A stretch of 64,000 bases of DNA from an uncultured Butyrivibrio sp. (GTDB lineage Bacteria > Bacillota > Clostridia > Lachnospirales > Lachnospiraceae). The notes below the pieces were generated by a model that searched no databases, had not been told where the DNA came from, and saw only the letters and a list, made by a program, of their open reading frames with translations. Shown piece after piece: positions 36,279 to 44,570 of this stretch; the first letter of the stretch is position 1; every line of letters starts with the position of its first letter. The position numbers and the translations under genes are program-made. The DNA is taken from assembly GCF_947169445.1 (NCBI RefSeq), contig NZ_CAMVPU010000016.1:1-64000 (forward strand), in the 5' to 3' direction.

Positions 36279-36938
36279 TTAAAGATTGTACTTGGCTGCG
36301 ATAAGTGGAGCAACCTTGGAGGAACCGATACGGCTGCATCCTGCCTCAGCATAAGCCATTGCATCCTCGATGGTTCGGATACCGCCTGCTGCCTTAATCT
36401 TAACATCAGGACCGATGTGTTTCTTGAAGAGCTCGATATCAGCAAGAGTAGCACCGGCTGTTCCAAAGCCTGTTGATGTCTTGATATATTCAGCTTTAAC
36501 TTCTGTTACGATCTTGCAAAGCTCAATCTTTTCTTCCTCTGTAAGATAGCAGGTCTCGATGATAACCTTAAGAAGCTTGTCACCGCAGGCCTCTCTGATC
36601 ATCTCAAGTTCTTTTCTTACTTCATCATATCTGTGATTCTTGACATCACTTACATTTACAACAGTATCGATTTCGCTGGCGCCGTCCTTTATCGCTTCCT
36701 TTGCTTCAACTACCTTGGACTCAGCACAGCTGTAACCAAGAGGAAAACCTATTACTGTGCAGAGCTTAAGGTTATCACCATACTTGTCATGTGTTCTCTT
36801 AAGGTATGTAGGTGGGATGCAGACTGTGGCGGTTCCATATTTAACTGCCTCATCGCAAAGTGATACGATGTCTTCCCATGTAGCATTTGGCTGAAGCTGT
36901 GTGTGATCAATTATTTTTAGAATATCTTTTTCTTGCAT
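36279..36938 (-). CDS. deoC: Deoxyribose-phosphate aldolase
   Basis: DeoC splits deoxyribose-5-phosphate to acetaldehyde and glyceraldehyde-3-phosphate in deoxynucleoside breakdown. The 219-residue protein has DHTQL at the start, CTVIGFPLGYS, DTVVNVSDV, KVIIETCYL with the catalytic region and the Schiff-base lysine in EYIKTSTGFG. Start at 36938 (ATG after GGGAG) is preferred; a reading from 37031 adds a hydrophobic stretch not found in DeoC. A TATAAT-like box (reverse of 37036-37041) lies upstream. It is a single gene, converging on the carrier gene. Confidence 0.94.
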   Translation of the reverse strand: MQEKDILKIIDHTQLQPNATWEDIVSLCDEAVKYGTATVCIPPTYLKRTHDKYGDNLKLCTVIGFPLGYSCAESKVVEAKEAIKDGASEIDTVVNVSDVKNHRYDEVRKELEMIREACGDKLLKVIIETCYLTEEEKIELCKIVTEVKAEYIKTSTGFGTAGATLADIELFKKHIGPDVKIKAAGGIRTIEDAMAYAEAGCSRIGSSKVAPLIAAKYNL

Positions 36939-37041
36939 TGTAAATCTCCCTTTTTTGAAATAATCAAACAATATGAGTGTTATGTAGCCAGTATTAATGC
37001 TTACAAATAACTGAACAATATACATAAGCATAACTATTATA

Positions 37042-37687
37042 GCACAAGGCTTATAATCAAAGCATTATTAAAACAATATTAAAGCATATGAAACATGAAA
37101 CATCTGAAATATCTGAAACATCACTTACCTGGTCTTGATATTATTCTATTATTATGATAAATTATTTCTCGCTTCTATTTACATACGTAAGACCGTTCTG
37201 GTTTTATGAATTTCCCATTAATGAAATGGATTGAAATCTGGCTAATAGTATGATTCTGAAGATTTTGGTACTTTTTAAACTTAAATCTGGTTAAAAATGG
37301 CCGTTTGTACTGTTAGTAAGATAAAACGCTTTGCGTAACAGTAATTTTGGGGATGAAATTACAGGAAAAACACGGTTTATGAAAACTAAGTGGTAATAAA
37401 GATGAAAGCCAATACTGTTTAGGAATGATTTATTAGAACGGGGTGGTAATTTTAACTGGATTTATACCGCTCGATTTTGGAATATGTTAATTAAACGGTA
37501 GAAGTAAAAAAACTCGATATTAACCGAATTAAGATATAGCAATTGAAATGGCACCCTAAAATAAAAATACTTGATGATAACCGAATTTAAGATAGCACAA
37601 TTAAAACAGCCCTCCAAAATAGAACCGTAAAGTGGATACATTAAGAAGCAATTTTAACAGGATAGTTAGGAGAACAACAAAGAAAAA
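37042..37687. other. AT-rich intergenic region upstream of the orphan nuclease-like gene
   Basis: About 650 bp with no convincing gene and lower GC than its surroundings. It contains AAATCTGGT and GTACTGTTA (about 37283-37317), which recur shortened at 38623-38643 after the nuclease-like gene, several GTGGTA words, and a degenerate tandem repeat at 37512-37621. No integrase, terminal inverted repeat or tRNA is seen. Confidence 0.6.
37512..37621 (+). repeat. Two-copy degenerate tandem repeat (unit about 57 bp)
   Basis: The unit starts ACTCGATATTAACCGAATT at 37512 and again ACTTGATGATAACCGAATT at 37569, and both copies continue with AAGATA, GCA, ATTRAAA and CCYWMAAAATA in register. The copies differ at many positions, so the duplication is old. 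It ends 67 bp before the start of the nuclease-like gene. Confidence 0.6.
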
Positions 37688-38497
37688 ATGAAAGATTATA
37701 GTTTTGAATTACAAGAACAATTAAATGAATTAGCCTCTTTAAGAAAAATAGCAGATAAAAGGCTAAAAGCATTAAAAAATACTGAGAAGGGAAGTCTTCG
37801 AGTTACAACATCGCATGGTTATCCTCAATATTATTTTAAAGAAGAAGGGAGCAAGACTGAACGTTACATTTCTACAGCTGAAAAGGGTAAGATAAAAAGT
37901 CTTGTTCAATGTGAGTATGACAAAAAAGTACATGACGAAATAGTTTCATTAGAAAAACGTCTACGTAGATTCCTTAGTTCTTATGACATAAGTAGATTAG
38001 ACAAAATCTACGATAAATTATGCAAGGGCAGAAAATCTTTTGTTGTTCCGATAAAGCCAACACAATCTATGAAGGTCAAGGAATGGTATGAACAGAATAA
38101 AGGTATGCAAAATACTTTTGAAATCAAAAATCCATTCTTGACAATAAAAGGAGAAACCGTAAGGTCTAAATCAGAAAAAATTATAGCAGACTATTTTTAT
38201 AACATGGACATTCCCTATGTTTATGAACCAAAGTTCACGTTAGTTAATGGTAGGACACTGTATCCAGATTTTGCACTATATAATTACAGGGATAATTCCA
38301 CGGTATACTGGGAACATATGGGGCTTGTTGATGATACTGATTACTTATCAAAAAATATCAAAAAAATAATGTTATACGAAAAGAATGGATTGGTTTTGGG
38401 ACAGAATTTAATGATATCTTATGAAAGTTCAGACAGTCCGCTTGATATGAATATTATTAAAGAGAAACTAGAAAGCTTATTTGGCTGTCCTCTATAG
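37688..38497 (+). CDS. Orphan PD-(D/E)XK nuclease-like protein
   Basis: This 269-residue protein has a charged, coiled-coil-rich N-terminal half (about residues 1-135). Its C-terminal domain has the features of the restriction-endonuclease fold: SKSEKIIADYFY (helix with conserved E), YPDFALYNY (the PD) and VYWEHMGL (the E-containing strand, with H in place of the usual K). I recognise it as a common uncharacterised clostridial family; no function is known to me. Codon use is AT-rich (AAA, TTA, AGA) compared with neighbours, suggesting transfer. The gene is flanked on both sides by gene-free AT-rich DNA with repeats. The ribosome site is weak. Confidence 0.75.
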   Translation: MKDYSFELQEQLNELASLRKIADKRLKALKNTEKGSLRVTTSHGYPQYYFKEEGSKTERYISTAEKGKIKSLVQCEYDKKVHDEIVSLEKRLRRFLSSYDISRLDKIYDKLCKGRKSFVVPIKPTQSMKVKEWYEQNKGMQNTFEIKNPFLTIKGETVRSKSEKIIADYFYNMDIPYVYEPKFTLVNGRTLYPDFALYNYRDNSTVYWEHMGLVDDTDYLSKNIKKIMLYEKNGLVLGQNLMISYESSDSPLDMNIIKEKLESLFGCPL

Positions 38498-38814
38498 TAG
38501 GAGTAGATGCTCAAGTTTGAATGATTTTTATTTTGAATATATTAGCATAATATATTAGCCAGTAGATTTGAATGAAATGAAAAAACAATCCAGTATAATT
38601 CACGCCAGTATAATTCATTTTAAAATCTGGTCGTACTGTTAATTTACAAATTCTTGAAAATTAGTGGTAAAAAAATACAATAATTTACCGTCTGGAAATC
38701 AATTTTCTATATAAGAGGTAAAGAAAATAGGAATAGTACCGTTAACAATAAAATAATGCAAATAAATGGTATAAAAGATAGTCTATACTACCGTTGTATT
38801 ATATATATGCTTGC
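38498..38814. other. AT-rich intergenic region after the nuclease-like gene
   Basis: No gene is visible. It holds a short direct duplication CCAGTATAATTCA (38590-38602 and 38605-38617) and the AAATCTGGT...GTACTGTTA pair seen also upstream of the nuclease-like gene. GTGGTA words recur. Confidence 0.5.
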
Positions 38815-38861
38815 ACAAGTGGTAAGACTACAGTTCACGCTAAGTCTTTAGTACCACTTGT
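38815..38861 (+). ncRNA. Hairpin leader of an unassigned short transcript
   Basis: ACAAGTGGTA (38815-38824) pairs with TACCACTTGT (38852-38861), and AGACT with AGTCT inside. A second potential pairing joins GTTGGC just after it to GCCAAC near 38926, and a strong terminator follows at 38951. No ORF lies between. This suggests a structured transcript of about 190 nt, either a small RNA or a leader that ends before the aminopeptidase gene. No known riboswitch motif is recognised and no clear promoter was found. Confidence 0.45.
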
Positions 38862-38950
38862 TGGCAAATATATTTTTATAAGCTGTAAAACTAGATGATC
38901 ACTACTTTAAAAAATGTGGCTAGAGCCAACTTATAATAATTACTGATATC

Positions 38951-39004
38951 AAAGACGTCTATAGTGAGTCGGAAAAAACGGCTTGTATATAGACGTCTTT
39001 TTTA
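38951..39004 (+). terminator. Strong terminator in the AT-rich island
   Basis: A perfect 13-bp stem (AAAGACGTCTATA at 38951-38963 and its complement at 38988-39000) is followed by a T run. It ends whatever is transcribed from the island, since the nuclease-like gene stops 450 bp earlier. Confidence 0.85.
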
Positions 39005-39033
39005 TGAAATATGAGAGCATTGTTCCACAAATT

Positions 39034-39066
39034 TTATGTTGCAACATAAGGGGGCTGTGATAAAAT
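39034..39066 (+). promoter_or_regulatory. Promoter with 16-bp palindromic operator candidate upstream of the aminopeptidase
   Basis: TTATGTTGCAACATAA (39034-39049) is a perfect 16-bp palindrome. Its centre supplies TTGCAA (39039-39044), which sits 16 bp from TAAAAT (39061-39066), so the palindrome overlaps the -35 box. This is the usual layout of a repressor operator. Confidence 0.5.
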
Positions 39067-39131
39067 TTATAATGTTCACGGAAAAAGTGGATGAATACAT
39101 GATGCTAATGCTTTAGTAAAGGAGTTTATAT

Positions 39132-40955
39132 ATGGCTTACGAAAATACAGTTATCAAGGAAAGACTGTCACTTCTTCGCAGCAAGATGGCTGAGAATGGC
39201 ATTGACTTTTATATGATGCCGACTTCTGATTTCCACAATTCAGAGTACTCAGCTGATTTCTTTAAGGTAAGAGAGTACTTCTGCGGGTTCGACGGATCAA
39301 ACGGAACACTTGTTGTTTCTGCAGATTTTGCAGGAATGTGGACTGATGGAAGATATTTTATTCAGGCTGAGAATCAGATGAAGGGCACAGGAGTAGAACT
39401 CTATAAGATGGGAAATCCCGGTGTTCCTACTATCGAAGAATACCTTTCTGACAATATGAAAGAGGGACAGGTACTTGGCTTTGATGGAAGAGTTGTGTCC
39501 ACCAGTATCGGTGAGAGACTTGAGAAGAAGTTATCCGGTAAGAATATTAGTCTCAAGATTGATAAAGACCTTGCACAGGAGGTATGGACAGACAGACCAT
39601 CTCTTCCATGCCATGATATTTATGTTTTATCAGATGAGCTTTGCGGCAAATCTTTTGCAGAGAAGCTTTCAGATGTAAGAGGCAAGATGGAGAAGGCCGG
39701 TGCCAAGTCACATCTTTTATCCAAGCTTGATGATATTATGTGGCTCACCAATCTTCGTGGTAATGACGTAGAGTGCAATCCTGTAGCACTTTCTTATGCA
39801 TACATTACAATGGATAAGTTCATTCTCTTTGTTCAGGAAAAAGAGATTACTGATGAAGTTAAGGTTTATTGTGATAAGGTTGGCATCGAGCTCAGAGACT
39901 ATGCTGAAGTGATGAATTTCATTGCAGGAGCTACTTTTGACGGCGATGTTCTTTATGATAAGAGAAATACCAACTTCCTCACATTCAGGACCCTTTCTGA
40001 CAAGGCTAAGGCTCTTGGCGTTGAACTTAAGAATGAGAAAGATCCTACTGAGCTTATGAAGGCTATCAAGAATGATACCGAGCTTAAGAACATCAGAGAG
40101 GTATATTTAAGAGACAGCGCTGCTCTTACCGAGTTCATTTACTGGGTAAAAAAGAATGTTGGCAAGACCGAGATGACAGAGTACTCAGCAGCTATGAAGC
40201 TTGATAGTATGAGAGCACAGCTTCCCGGATTTATAGAGCTTTCTTTCCCTACAATCAGTGCTTACAATGCCAATGCTGCTATGGCTCACTATGAGGCAAC
40301 CAAGGACAATGCTGCTCAGGTTAAGGCACAGGGAATGCTTCTTGTGGATTCCGGCGGAACATACATGGGCGGAACAACAGACGTTACCAGAACTATTGTA
40401 GTGGGCGAGATTTCAGATGAGATCAAGAAGCACTACACAGCAACAGTAGCAGGTATGCTCCAGATGGCAGACGCTCTTTTCCTTGAGGGCTGCACAGGAA
40501 GAAACCTTGATGTTTATGCGAGAAGACCACTTTGGGATATCGGAATCGATTATAACCATGGTACAGGACACGGAATCGGATATATTCTTAACGTACATGA
40601 AGGACCTCACAGCCTCAGATGGAGATATGCTGAAGGTGTATCCGAAGCAGTTCTTGAGCCAGGCATGATAGTATCAGATGAGCCGGGGGTTTACATTGAG
40701 GGAAGTCACGGTATCCGTATCGAGAATATAATCGAAGTAGTTGAGCGCTCAGAAAACGAGTATGGCAAATTCCTTGGCTTCGAGCATCTGACCTATGTGC
40801 CAATCGACCTTGAGGCCATCGACACCAGGTACATGAAGCCTGAGCACGTTGAACTTCTGAACAAGTATCACAAGGCTGTATATGACAAGGTAAGCCCTCT
40901 TATTAAGGATGAAGAGATTAAAAACTGGCTTAAGGAAGCAACAAGGGCTATATAA
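39132..40955 (+). CDS. Xaa-Pro aminopeptidase (M24B family)
   Basis: This 607-residue metallopeptidase removes N-terminal residues linked to proline. It has two creatinase-type N-terminal domains (about residues 1-300) and a C-terminal pita-bread catalytic domain with the metal ligands in DSGGTYMGGTTDVTRT (two Asp), GTGHGIGYILNVHEGP (His), SDEPGVYIEG (Glu) and GIRIENI (Glu). The three-domain length matches the long aminopeptidase P form. ATG at 39132 follows AAAGGAG. It is a single-gene unit with its own promoter, probably cytoplasmic. Confidence 0.93.
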   Translation: MAYENTVIKERLSLLRSKMAENGIDFYMMPTSDFHNSEYSADFFKVREYFCGFDGSNGTLVVSADFAGMWTDGRYFIQAENQMKGTGVELYKMGNPGVPTIEEYLSDNMKEGQVLGFDGRVVSTSIGERLEKKLSGKNISLKIDKDLAQEVWTDRPSLPCHDIYVLSDELCGKSFAEKLSDVRGKMEKAGAKSHLLSKLDDIMWLTNLRGNDVECNPVALSYAYITMDKFILFVQEKEITDEVKVYCDKVGIELRDYAEVMNFIAGATFDGDVLYDKRNTNFLTFRTLSDKAKALGVELKNEKDPTELMKAIKNDTELKNIREVYLRDSAALTEFIYWVKKNVGKTEMTEYSAAMKLDSMRAQLPGFIELSFPTISAYNANAAMAHYEATKDNAAQVKAQGMLLVDSGGTYMGGTTDVTRTIVVGEISDEIKKHYTATVAGMLQMADALFLEGCTGRNLDVYARRPLWDIGIDYNHGTGHGIGYILNVHEGPHSLRWRYAEGVSEAVLEPGMIVSDEPGVYIEGSHGIRIENIIEVVERSENEYGKFLGFEHLTYVPIDLEAIDTRYMKPEHVELLNKYHKAVYDKVSPLIKDEEIKNWLKEATRAI

Positions 40956-40983
40956 GATTATACTTATGGACTCTTTAGGCAGA

Positions 40984-41032
40984 AATGCGCGAATTTGTTA
41001 CTGGAGCGAGCTGCATGCGAGTGAACAGTAAC
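40984..41032 (+). repeat. 49-nt interspersed repeat, copy 2
   Basis: Differs from the copy at 10166-10214 at three positions only, with the GTTACTG/CAGTAAC inverted repeat kept. It lies 28 bp after the aminopeptidase stop and before the promoter of the structured RNA. Confidence 0.8.
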
Positions 41033-41072
41033 CCATACCTATTAAAAGAGTCTAAAATAACCCTTAAAGCCC

Positions 41073-41100
41073 TTGAAAAATGGGCTGTCATGAATATAAT
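41073..41100 (+). promoter_or_regulatory. Promoter of the 41.1-kb structured RNA
   Basis: TTGAAA at 41073-41078, a 16-bp spacer and a perfect TATAAT at 41095-41100 predict a transcript start near 41107, with no ORF downstream. Confidence 0.7.
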
Positions 41101-41106
41101 AAGAAT

Positions 41107-41371
41107 TAGGAACTAGCAAATAGTTCTCCTGGGATGTCCGACACCTCCTGTGTAATTTGAACCTACAGTTACTTTAAACGGGACTCCTACATTGTCACCT
41201 TTGATGTCACGCCTCCGGCCCTGCGCATGCGCAGACAAAGCCATGGGAGAGGAAGGCAGAGATCGTGATTGCGGTAACCCACCTGGCGTTAGCTAGGAGT
41301 CAAATAACAGGAAACGGCATTTTGGGATAAAGTTGGAAATGAAAAGCAGTCATTAATTTGGCTGCTTTTTT
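41107..41371 (+). ncRNA. Independently transcribed structured RNA, 6S RNA (SsrS) candidate
   Basis: A good promoter and, about 240 nt later, a terminator (AAAAGCAG 41342-41349 with CTGCTTTTTT 41362-41371) bound a gene-free unit. It is G/C-richer than its surroundings. Its features include GAACTA/TAGTTC near the 5' end, CTCCTGGGATGTCCG resembling the 5' strand of 6S RNAs, GTTAC/GTAAC and CTCCT/AGGAG pairs joining both ends, and an apical CTGCGC/GCGCAG hairpin (41221-41234) inside GCCTCC/GGAAGGC. A long rod with an apical hairpin and about 200 nt length fits 6S, the RNA that binds sigma-A polymerase. The match is by memory and shape only, so another RNA class is possible. Confidence 0.5.
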
Positions 41372-41411
41372 CCATTAGTTTGGGGGGTTATGAATGTTAA
41401 GGCTGCGCTGA

Positions 41412-41899
41412 TCGACATGGCCTTTGGCAGTGTTTTCCATATCGGCTCTGATCACTATCTGGACCGGAGCACTTGGAATGATGGCATTGATTCGGGGGCT
41501 GAATATAATATATGATGTAGATGAACGTCGTAATTATTTTTATCTGAGGTTCATTGCGGCGCTTTATACAATTGCCATGATAGCAATAGTTCTTCTGATG
41601 CTTTTGATGATGGTATTCGGAGACTATGTCAAGCACCTTATACAGAAAGCTTTTCCGTGTATGTGAGTTTCCCAAATTCCTATTCAATTTACGGAAGTCT
41701 TGCAACACCGGTTGTTATGATGTTCTGGCTGTATTTTTGTATTTACATTTTTCTTATCGGAGCCTTTATAAATCGGTTTTTTCACCCGGCTGTAAAGGTG
41801 TTATATGATGATCATCACAAGAAGGTTGTCAGAAAAAATGTCAAGAAAAAGAGTACCAAGGTAATCAGGAAACACAGAGATTATAATGACTTTGGTTAA
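41412..41899 (+). pseudogene. YihY/BrkB-family membrane protein, decayed
   Basis: Two reading frames carry pieces of one family. The first (41412-41666) encodes FSISALITIWTGALGMMALIRGLN...VFGDYV, the middle of YihY. The second (41657-41899) encodes YGSLATPVVMMFWLYFCIYIFLIGAFIN, the last helices, and a basic tail. The N-terminal 60 or so residues and roughly 75-100 residues between the pieces are missing, and the pieces are in different frames. An intact YihY is nearly 300 residues. The terminal ORF alone could be made from ATG 41657 but would not be functional. Confidence 0.75.
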
Positions 41900-41959
41900 A
41901 ATATAATCTTTTAATTATATAAACTTAGTTTATCTACTTTTTAGATTCAGGAGGCTATG

Positions 41960-43105
41960 ATGAAATTAGGTGGAAAATGGACCAAGAGAAAGTGGGTTGC
42001 ATATACAATCGCTACCTGCTCAGCGGTAATTCTGTACATGGTATTGTCTAATCTCAGTAATATCTTGAGCGGCTTTAACGCTGTGTATGGTTATATCAAG
42101 CCGGTAGTCAGCGGTATTATAGTGGCGTATATTTTTAATCCACTGGCAAATGTTTTTTATGACAAGGTCTTTAAGAAGATAAAAAGTGAAAGAGTAAGAT
42201 GGAATATGTCTGTAGCCTTTACGCTTATTGTAATAATACTTGCAGCAGTTCTTTTGTTCGTAGCACTTCTGCCTCAGATTATTGGAAGTGCAATGATTTT
42301 TGGAAATAATGTGGAAGGCTATGTTGATACACTTCAGAAAATGCTAAGAGATTTCGAGCAAAATGATACTACGGGGCTTCTTAGCGGCGAACTGAATAAA
42401 CTGGCTGGAATAACTGACAAGATTTTGGCATATATAAGTGATTATTTCTCCAAGAATATGGGGAATGTTGTTACAACCTCTGCTAATATCGGTAAGGGCG
42501 TATTTGATGCCGTTATTGCTTTTATTTTGGCTATTTATCTGCTTCTTGATAAGAACAGGTTAAAGAGTGCTTTATCAAAATTTTCAGCTCTTTTGATGAA
42601 ACCTGAGACACACAAAAATGCAGGTCTTTTCATCGATAGATGTAACAGCATTCTTATCAGATACATTAGCTTTGATATTATTGATGGAATAATAGTTGGA
42701 ATCGTGAATTTCATTTTTATGACGTGTGCGGGGATGCCATATTCAACACTTATTTCTGTTATTGTTGGACTTACTAACCTGGCACCTACATTTGGACCTA
42801 TAGTGGGATGCGTGATTGGTGCATTTATCCTTGTTCTGGTAATCCCGTGGCAGGCCATGGCGTTTATTATTTTTACAATCGTGCTCCAGACAATAGATGG
42901 CTATATCCTTAAGCCAAGGCTCTTTGGCGGAAGCCTTGGAGTATCGCCTCTTATGATCCTTATTTCCATCATTGTGGGCGGAAGACTATTTGGTGTAGCA
43001 GGTATTTTACTTGCCATTCCTTTTGCAGCTATTATAGATTTTGTCTGGAAGGATTATGTGCTTAAAAAACTTGAGGAAAGACACTCAAAGAGGTACAATA
43101 TATAA
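41960..43105 (+). CDS. AI-2E family transporter (PerM/YtvI-like)
   Basis: This 381-residue polytopic protein belongs to the AI-2E/UPF0118 family: an N-terminal pair of helices, a soluble extracytoplasmic stretch (about residues 105-165) and a C-terminal helical half with the LTNLAPTFGPIVGCVIGAF and GGRLFGVAGILLAIPFAAI blocks. Members have been linked to export of signalling molecules or to sodium/proton exchange; which applies here is unknown. ATG 41960 gives AGGAGG a normal spacing; ATG 41957 is also possible. Confidence 0.88.
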   Translation: MKLGGKWTKRKWVAYTIATCSAVILYMVLSNLSNILSGFNAVYGYIKPVVSGIIVAYIFNPLANVFYDKVFKKIKSERVRWNMSVAFTLIVIILAAVLLFVALLPQIIGSAMIFGNNVEGYVDTLQKMLRDFEQNDTTGLLSGELNKLAGITDKILAYISDYFSKNMGNVVTTSANIGKGVFDAVIAFILAIYLLLDKNRLKSALSKFSALLMKPETHKNAGLFIDRCNSILIRYISFDIIDGIIVGIVNFIFMTCAGMPYSTLISVIVGLTNLAPTFGPIVGCVIGAFILVLVIPWQAMAFIIFTIVLQTIDGYILKPRLFGGSLGVSPLMILISIIVGGRLFGVAGILLAIPFAAIIDFVWKDYVLKKLEERHSKRYNI

Positions 43106-43183
43106 AGTAATATATATTGATTAAGGGGTACAAGAATTAGAAACAATATACGTGATCGAATACTTTATGGGGGTAAAGAGATT

Positions 43184-43399
43184 ATGGATTTTGTAAGTGT
43201 TATTGATGGAACAATGGATTTTTGTAAGACTCAGATCAACAAGGCATTAGATATCTGGGACAGCTTTGATGAAGATAAGAAGAAATTATGCATAGGCATA
43301 GCATGCGCAGTTGCATTGGTTATTGTTGTAGCTGGGATTGCGTATGGACTGGGGACAGCTCACGGGAAGAGAGTTGCTCTTGAGGATGAAGATTTTTAA
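43184..43399 (+). CDS. Small single-span membrane protein
   Basis: The product is 71 residues: an N-terminal amphipathic stretch, an acidic/basic DEDKKK, one transmembrane helix (about residues 42-62) and an acidic tail. It may be co-transcribed with the AI-2E gene 78 bp upstream, and a terminator follows immediately. No family is recognised. A conserved function is only suggested by the intact start, its spacing and the terminator. Confidence 0.6.
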   Translation: MDFVSVIDGTMDFCKTQINKALDIWDSFDEDKKKLCIGIACAVALVIVVAGIAYGLGTAHGKRVALEDEDF

Positions 43400-43413
43400 T
43401 TTGATGATTTAAC

Positions 43414-43444
43414 GGCATCTGCATTTTATGCGGATGCCTTTTTG
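43414..43444 (+). terminator. Terminator after the small membrane protein gene
   Basis: GGCATCTGCA (43414-43423) pairs with TGCGGATGCC (43429-43438, one G-U), followed by TTTTTT-type sequence. Confidence 0.85.
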
Positions 43445-43464
43445 CGTCTAAAGAAGGGAAACAT

Positions 43465-44553
43465 ATGAAGAAAAATCTGAAGACTATAGGCGGAATAGTT
43501 CTTGTGCTGGTTTTTTTGGCCTGTACTCTTTTGGGTTATCTCACAATAGATGAGTATAAACCTGCAGCTATTGAGAGGGCTGACCTTACCGGTAATACAG
43601 GAAAAGTGATAGAAACCGGTCAGGAATATTCGGCTCTTACCTGGAACATTGGCTATGGTGCTCTTGGAGATAATGCAGATTTCTTCATGGATGGCGGCAA
43701 GATGGTCTATACTGCCAGCAAGAAAAGAGTACGCCAGAATCTTCTTGGAATGGCCAAAAAAATAGACGTACTAAATCCTGACATCCTATTGCTTCAGGAA
43801 GCAGACAGAAATTCTTCCAGATCTTATTTTATTGATGAACTTGTGTACATGGCAGACAATGGTAGTGCCGAAGTTTGGGATTACCAGATGGCCTTTGCAC
43901 CGAATTACAAAGTGTCTTATGTGCCGGTTCCCATTCCACCTATCGGAAGAGTATATGCAGGCCTGGGAGTCTTTTCTACCTTTGAAATTTCAGATGCGAA
44001 CAGAATTGCACTTCCTTGCCCTTTTTCCTGGCCTCTTAGAACCTTCAATCTGAAGAGATGTCTTTTGGAATTAAGATTCCCAGTTGAAGGAACGGATAAA
44101 GAGTTTGTGATCTTTGATCTTCATCTTGAAGCCTATGACTCAGGAGAGGGCAAGATTGCACAGACCAATATGTTAAAAGAACTTCTGGCAAAAGAAATGG
44201 ATAAAGGAAATTATGTCATTGCTGCTGGAGATTTTAATCAGGTCTTTTCCAATATAGATACTTCCAAATATCCTGCTCTTAATGGACTGTGGCAGCCGGG
44301 AACAATTGATATTGATGAATTTGATAAGAGACTATCATTTATTTATGATGACTCTTATCCTACCTGCAGATCTTTAGATAGAATTCTTGATAATGCAACG
44401 GAAAAAGATCCGCAGCATTTCCAGTACTATATGGTAGATGGATTCATTGTCTCTGACAATATTGAAGTACATGATGTGGCAACTATTGACGGGGAGTTTA
44501 AGTATTCGGACCATAATCCGGTACAGATGAAGTTTTCACTAAAAAACAACTAA
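43465..44553 (+). CDS. Membrane-anchored endonuclease/exonuclease/phosphatase (EEP) family protein
   Basis: This 362-residue protein has an N-terminal membrane anchor (about residues 7-27), so the catalytic domain faces outside. EEP motifs are present: LTWNIGYGAL, ILLLQEADRNS (metal-binding Glu), FDLHLEA, AAGDFNQVF and the C-terminal SDHNPV with the catalytic His. Secreted members include DNases, sphingomyelinase-like enzymes and phosphatases, so the substrate is open. ATG follows AAGAAGGGA. Confidence 0.85.
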   Translation: MKKNLKTIGGIVLVLVFLACTLLGYLTIDEYKPAAIERADLTGNTGKVIETGQEYSALTWNIGYGALGDNADFFMDGGKMVYTASKKRVRQNLLGMAKKIDVLNPDILLLQEADRNSSRSYFIDELVYMADNGSAEVWDYQMAFAPNYKVSYVPVPIPPIGRVYAGLGVFSTFEISDANRIALPCPFSWPLRTFNLKRCLLELRFPVEGTDKEFVIFDLHLEAYDSGEGKIAQTNMLKELLAKEMDKGNYVIAAGDFNQVFSNIDTSKYPALNGLWQPGTIDIDEFDKRLSFIYDDSYPTCRSLDRILDNATEKDPQHFQYYMVDGFIVSDNIEVHDVATIDGEFKYSDHNPVQMKFSLKNN

Positions 44554-44563
44554 AACGTTTTAG
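44550..44563. promoter_or_regulatory. 14-bp palindrome, possible operator upstream of pfp
   Basis: CTAAAACGTTTTAG is a perfect palindrome overlapping the stop of the EEP gene and just upstream of the pfp -35 box. A related half (AACGTTTTAT) recurs at 44580. The TAAAACGTTTTA core resembles LacI-family operators. Its regulator is unknown. Confidence 0.4.
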
Positions 44564-44570
44564 TTTTTCA

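Noticed and set aside
38590..38617. CRISPR-like or satellite array from the CCAGTATAATTCA duplication
   Set aside because: Only two copies, no spacers of regular size and no cas genes.
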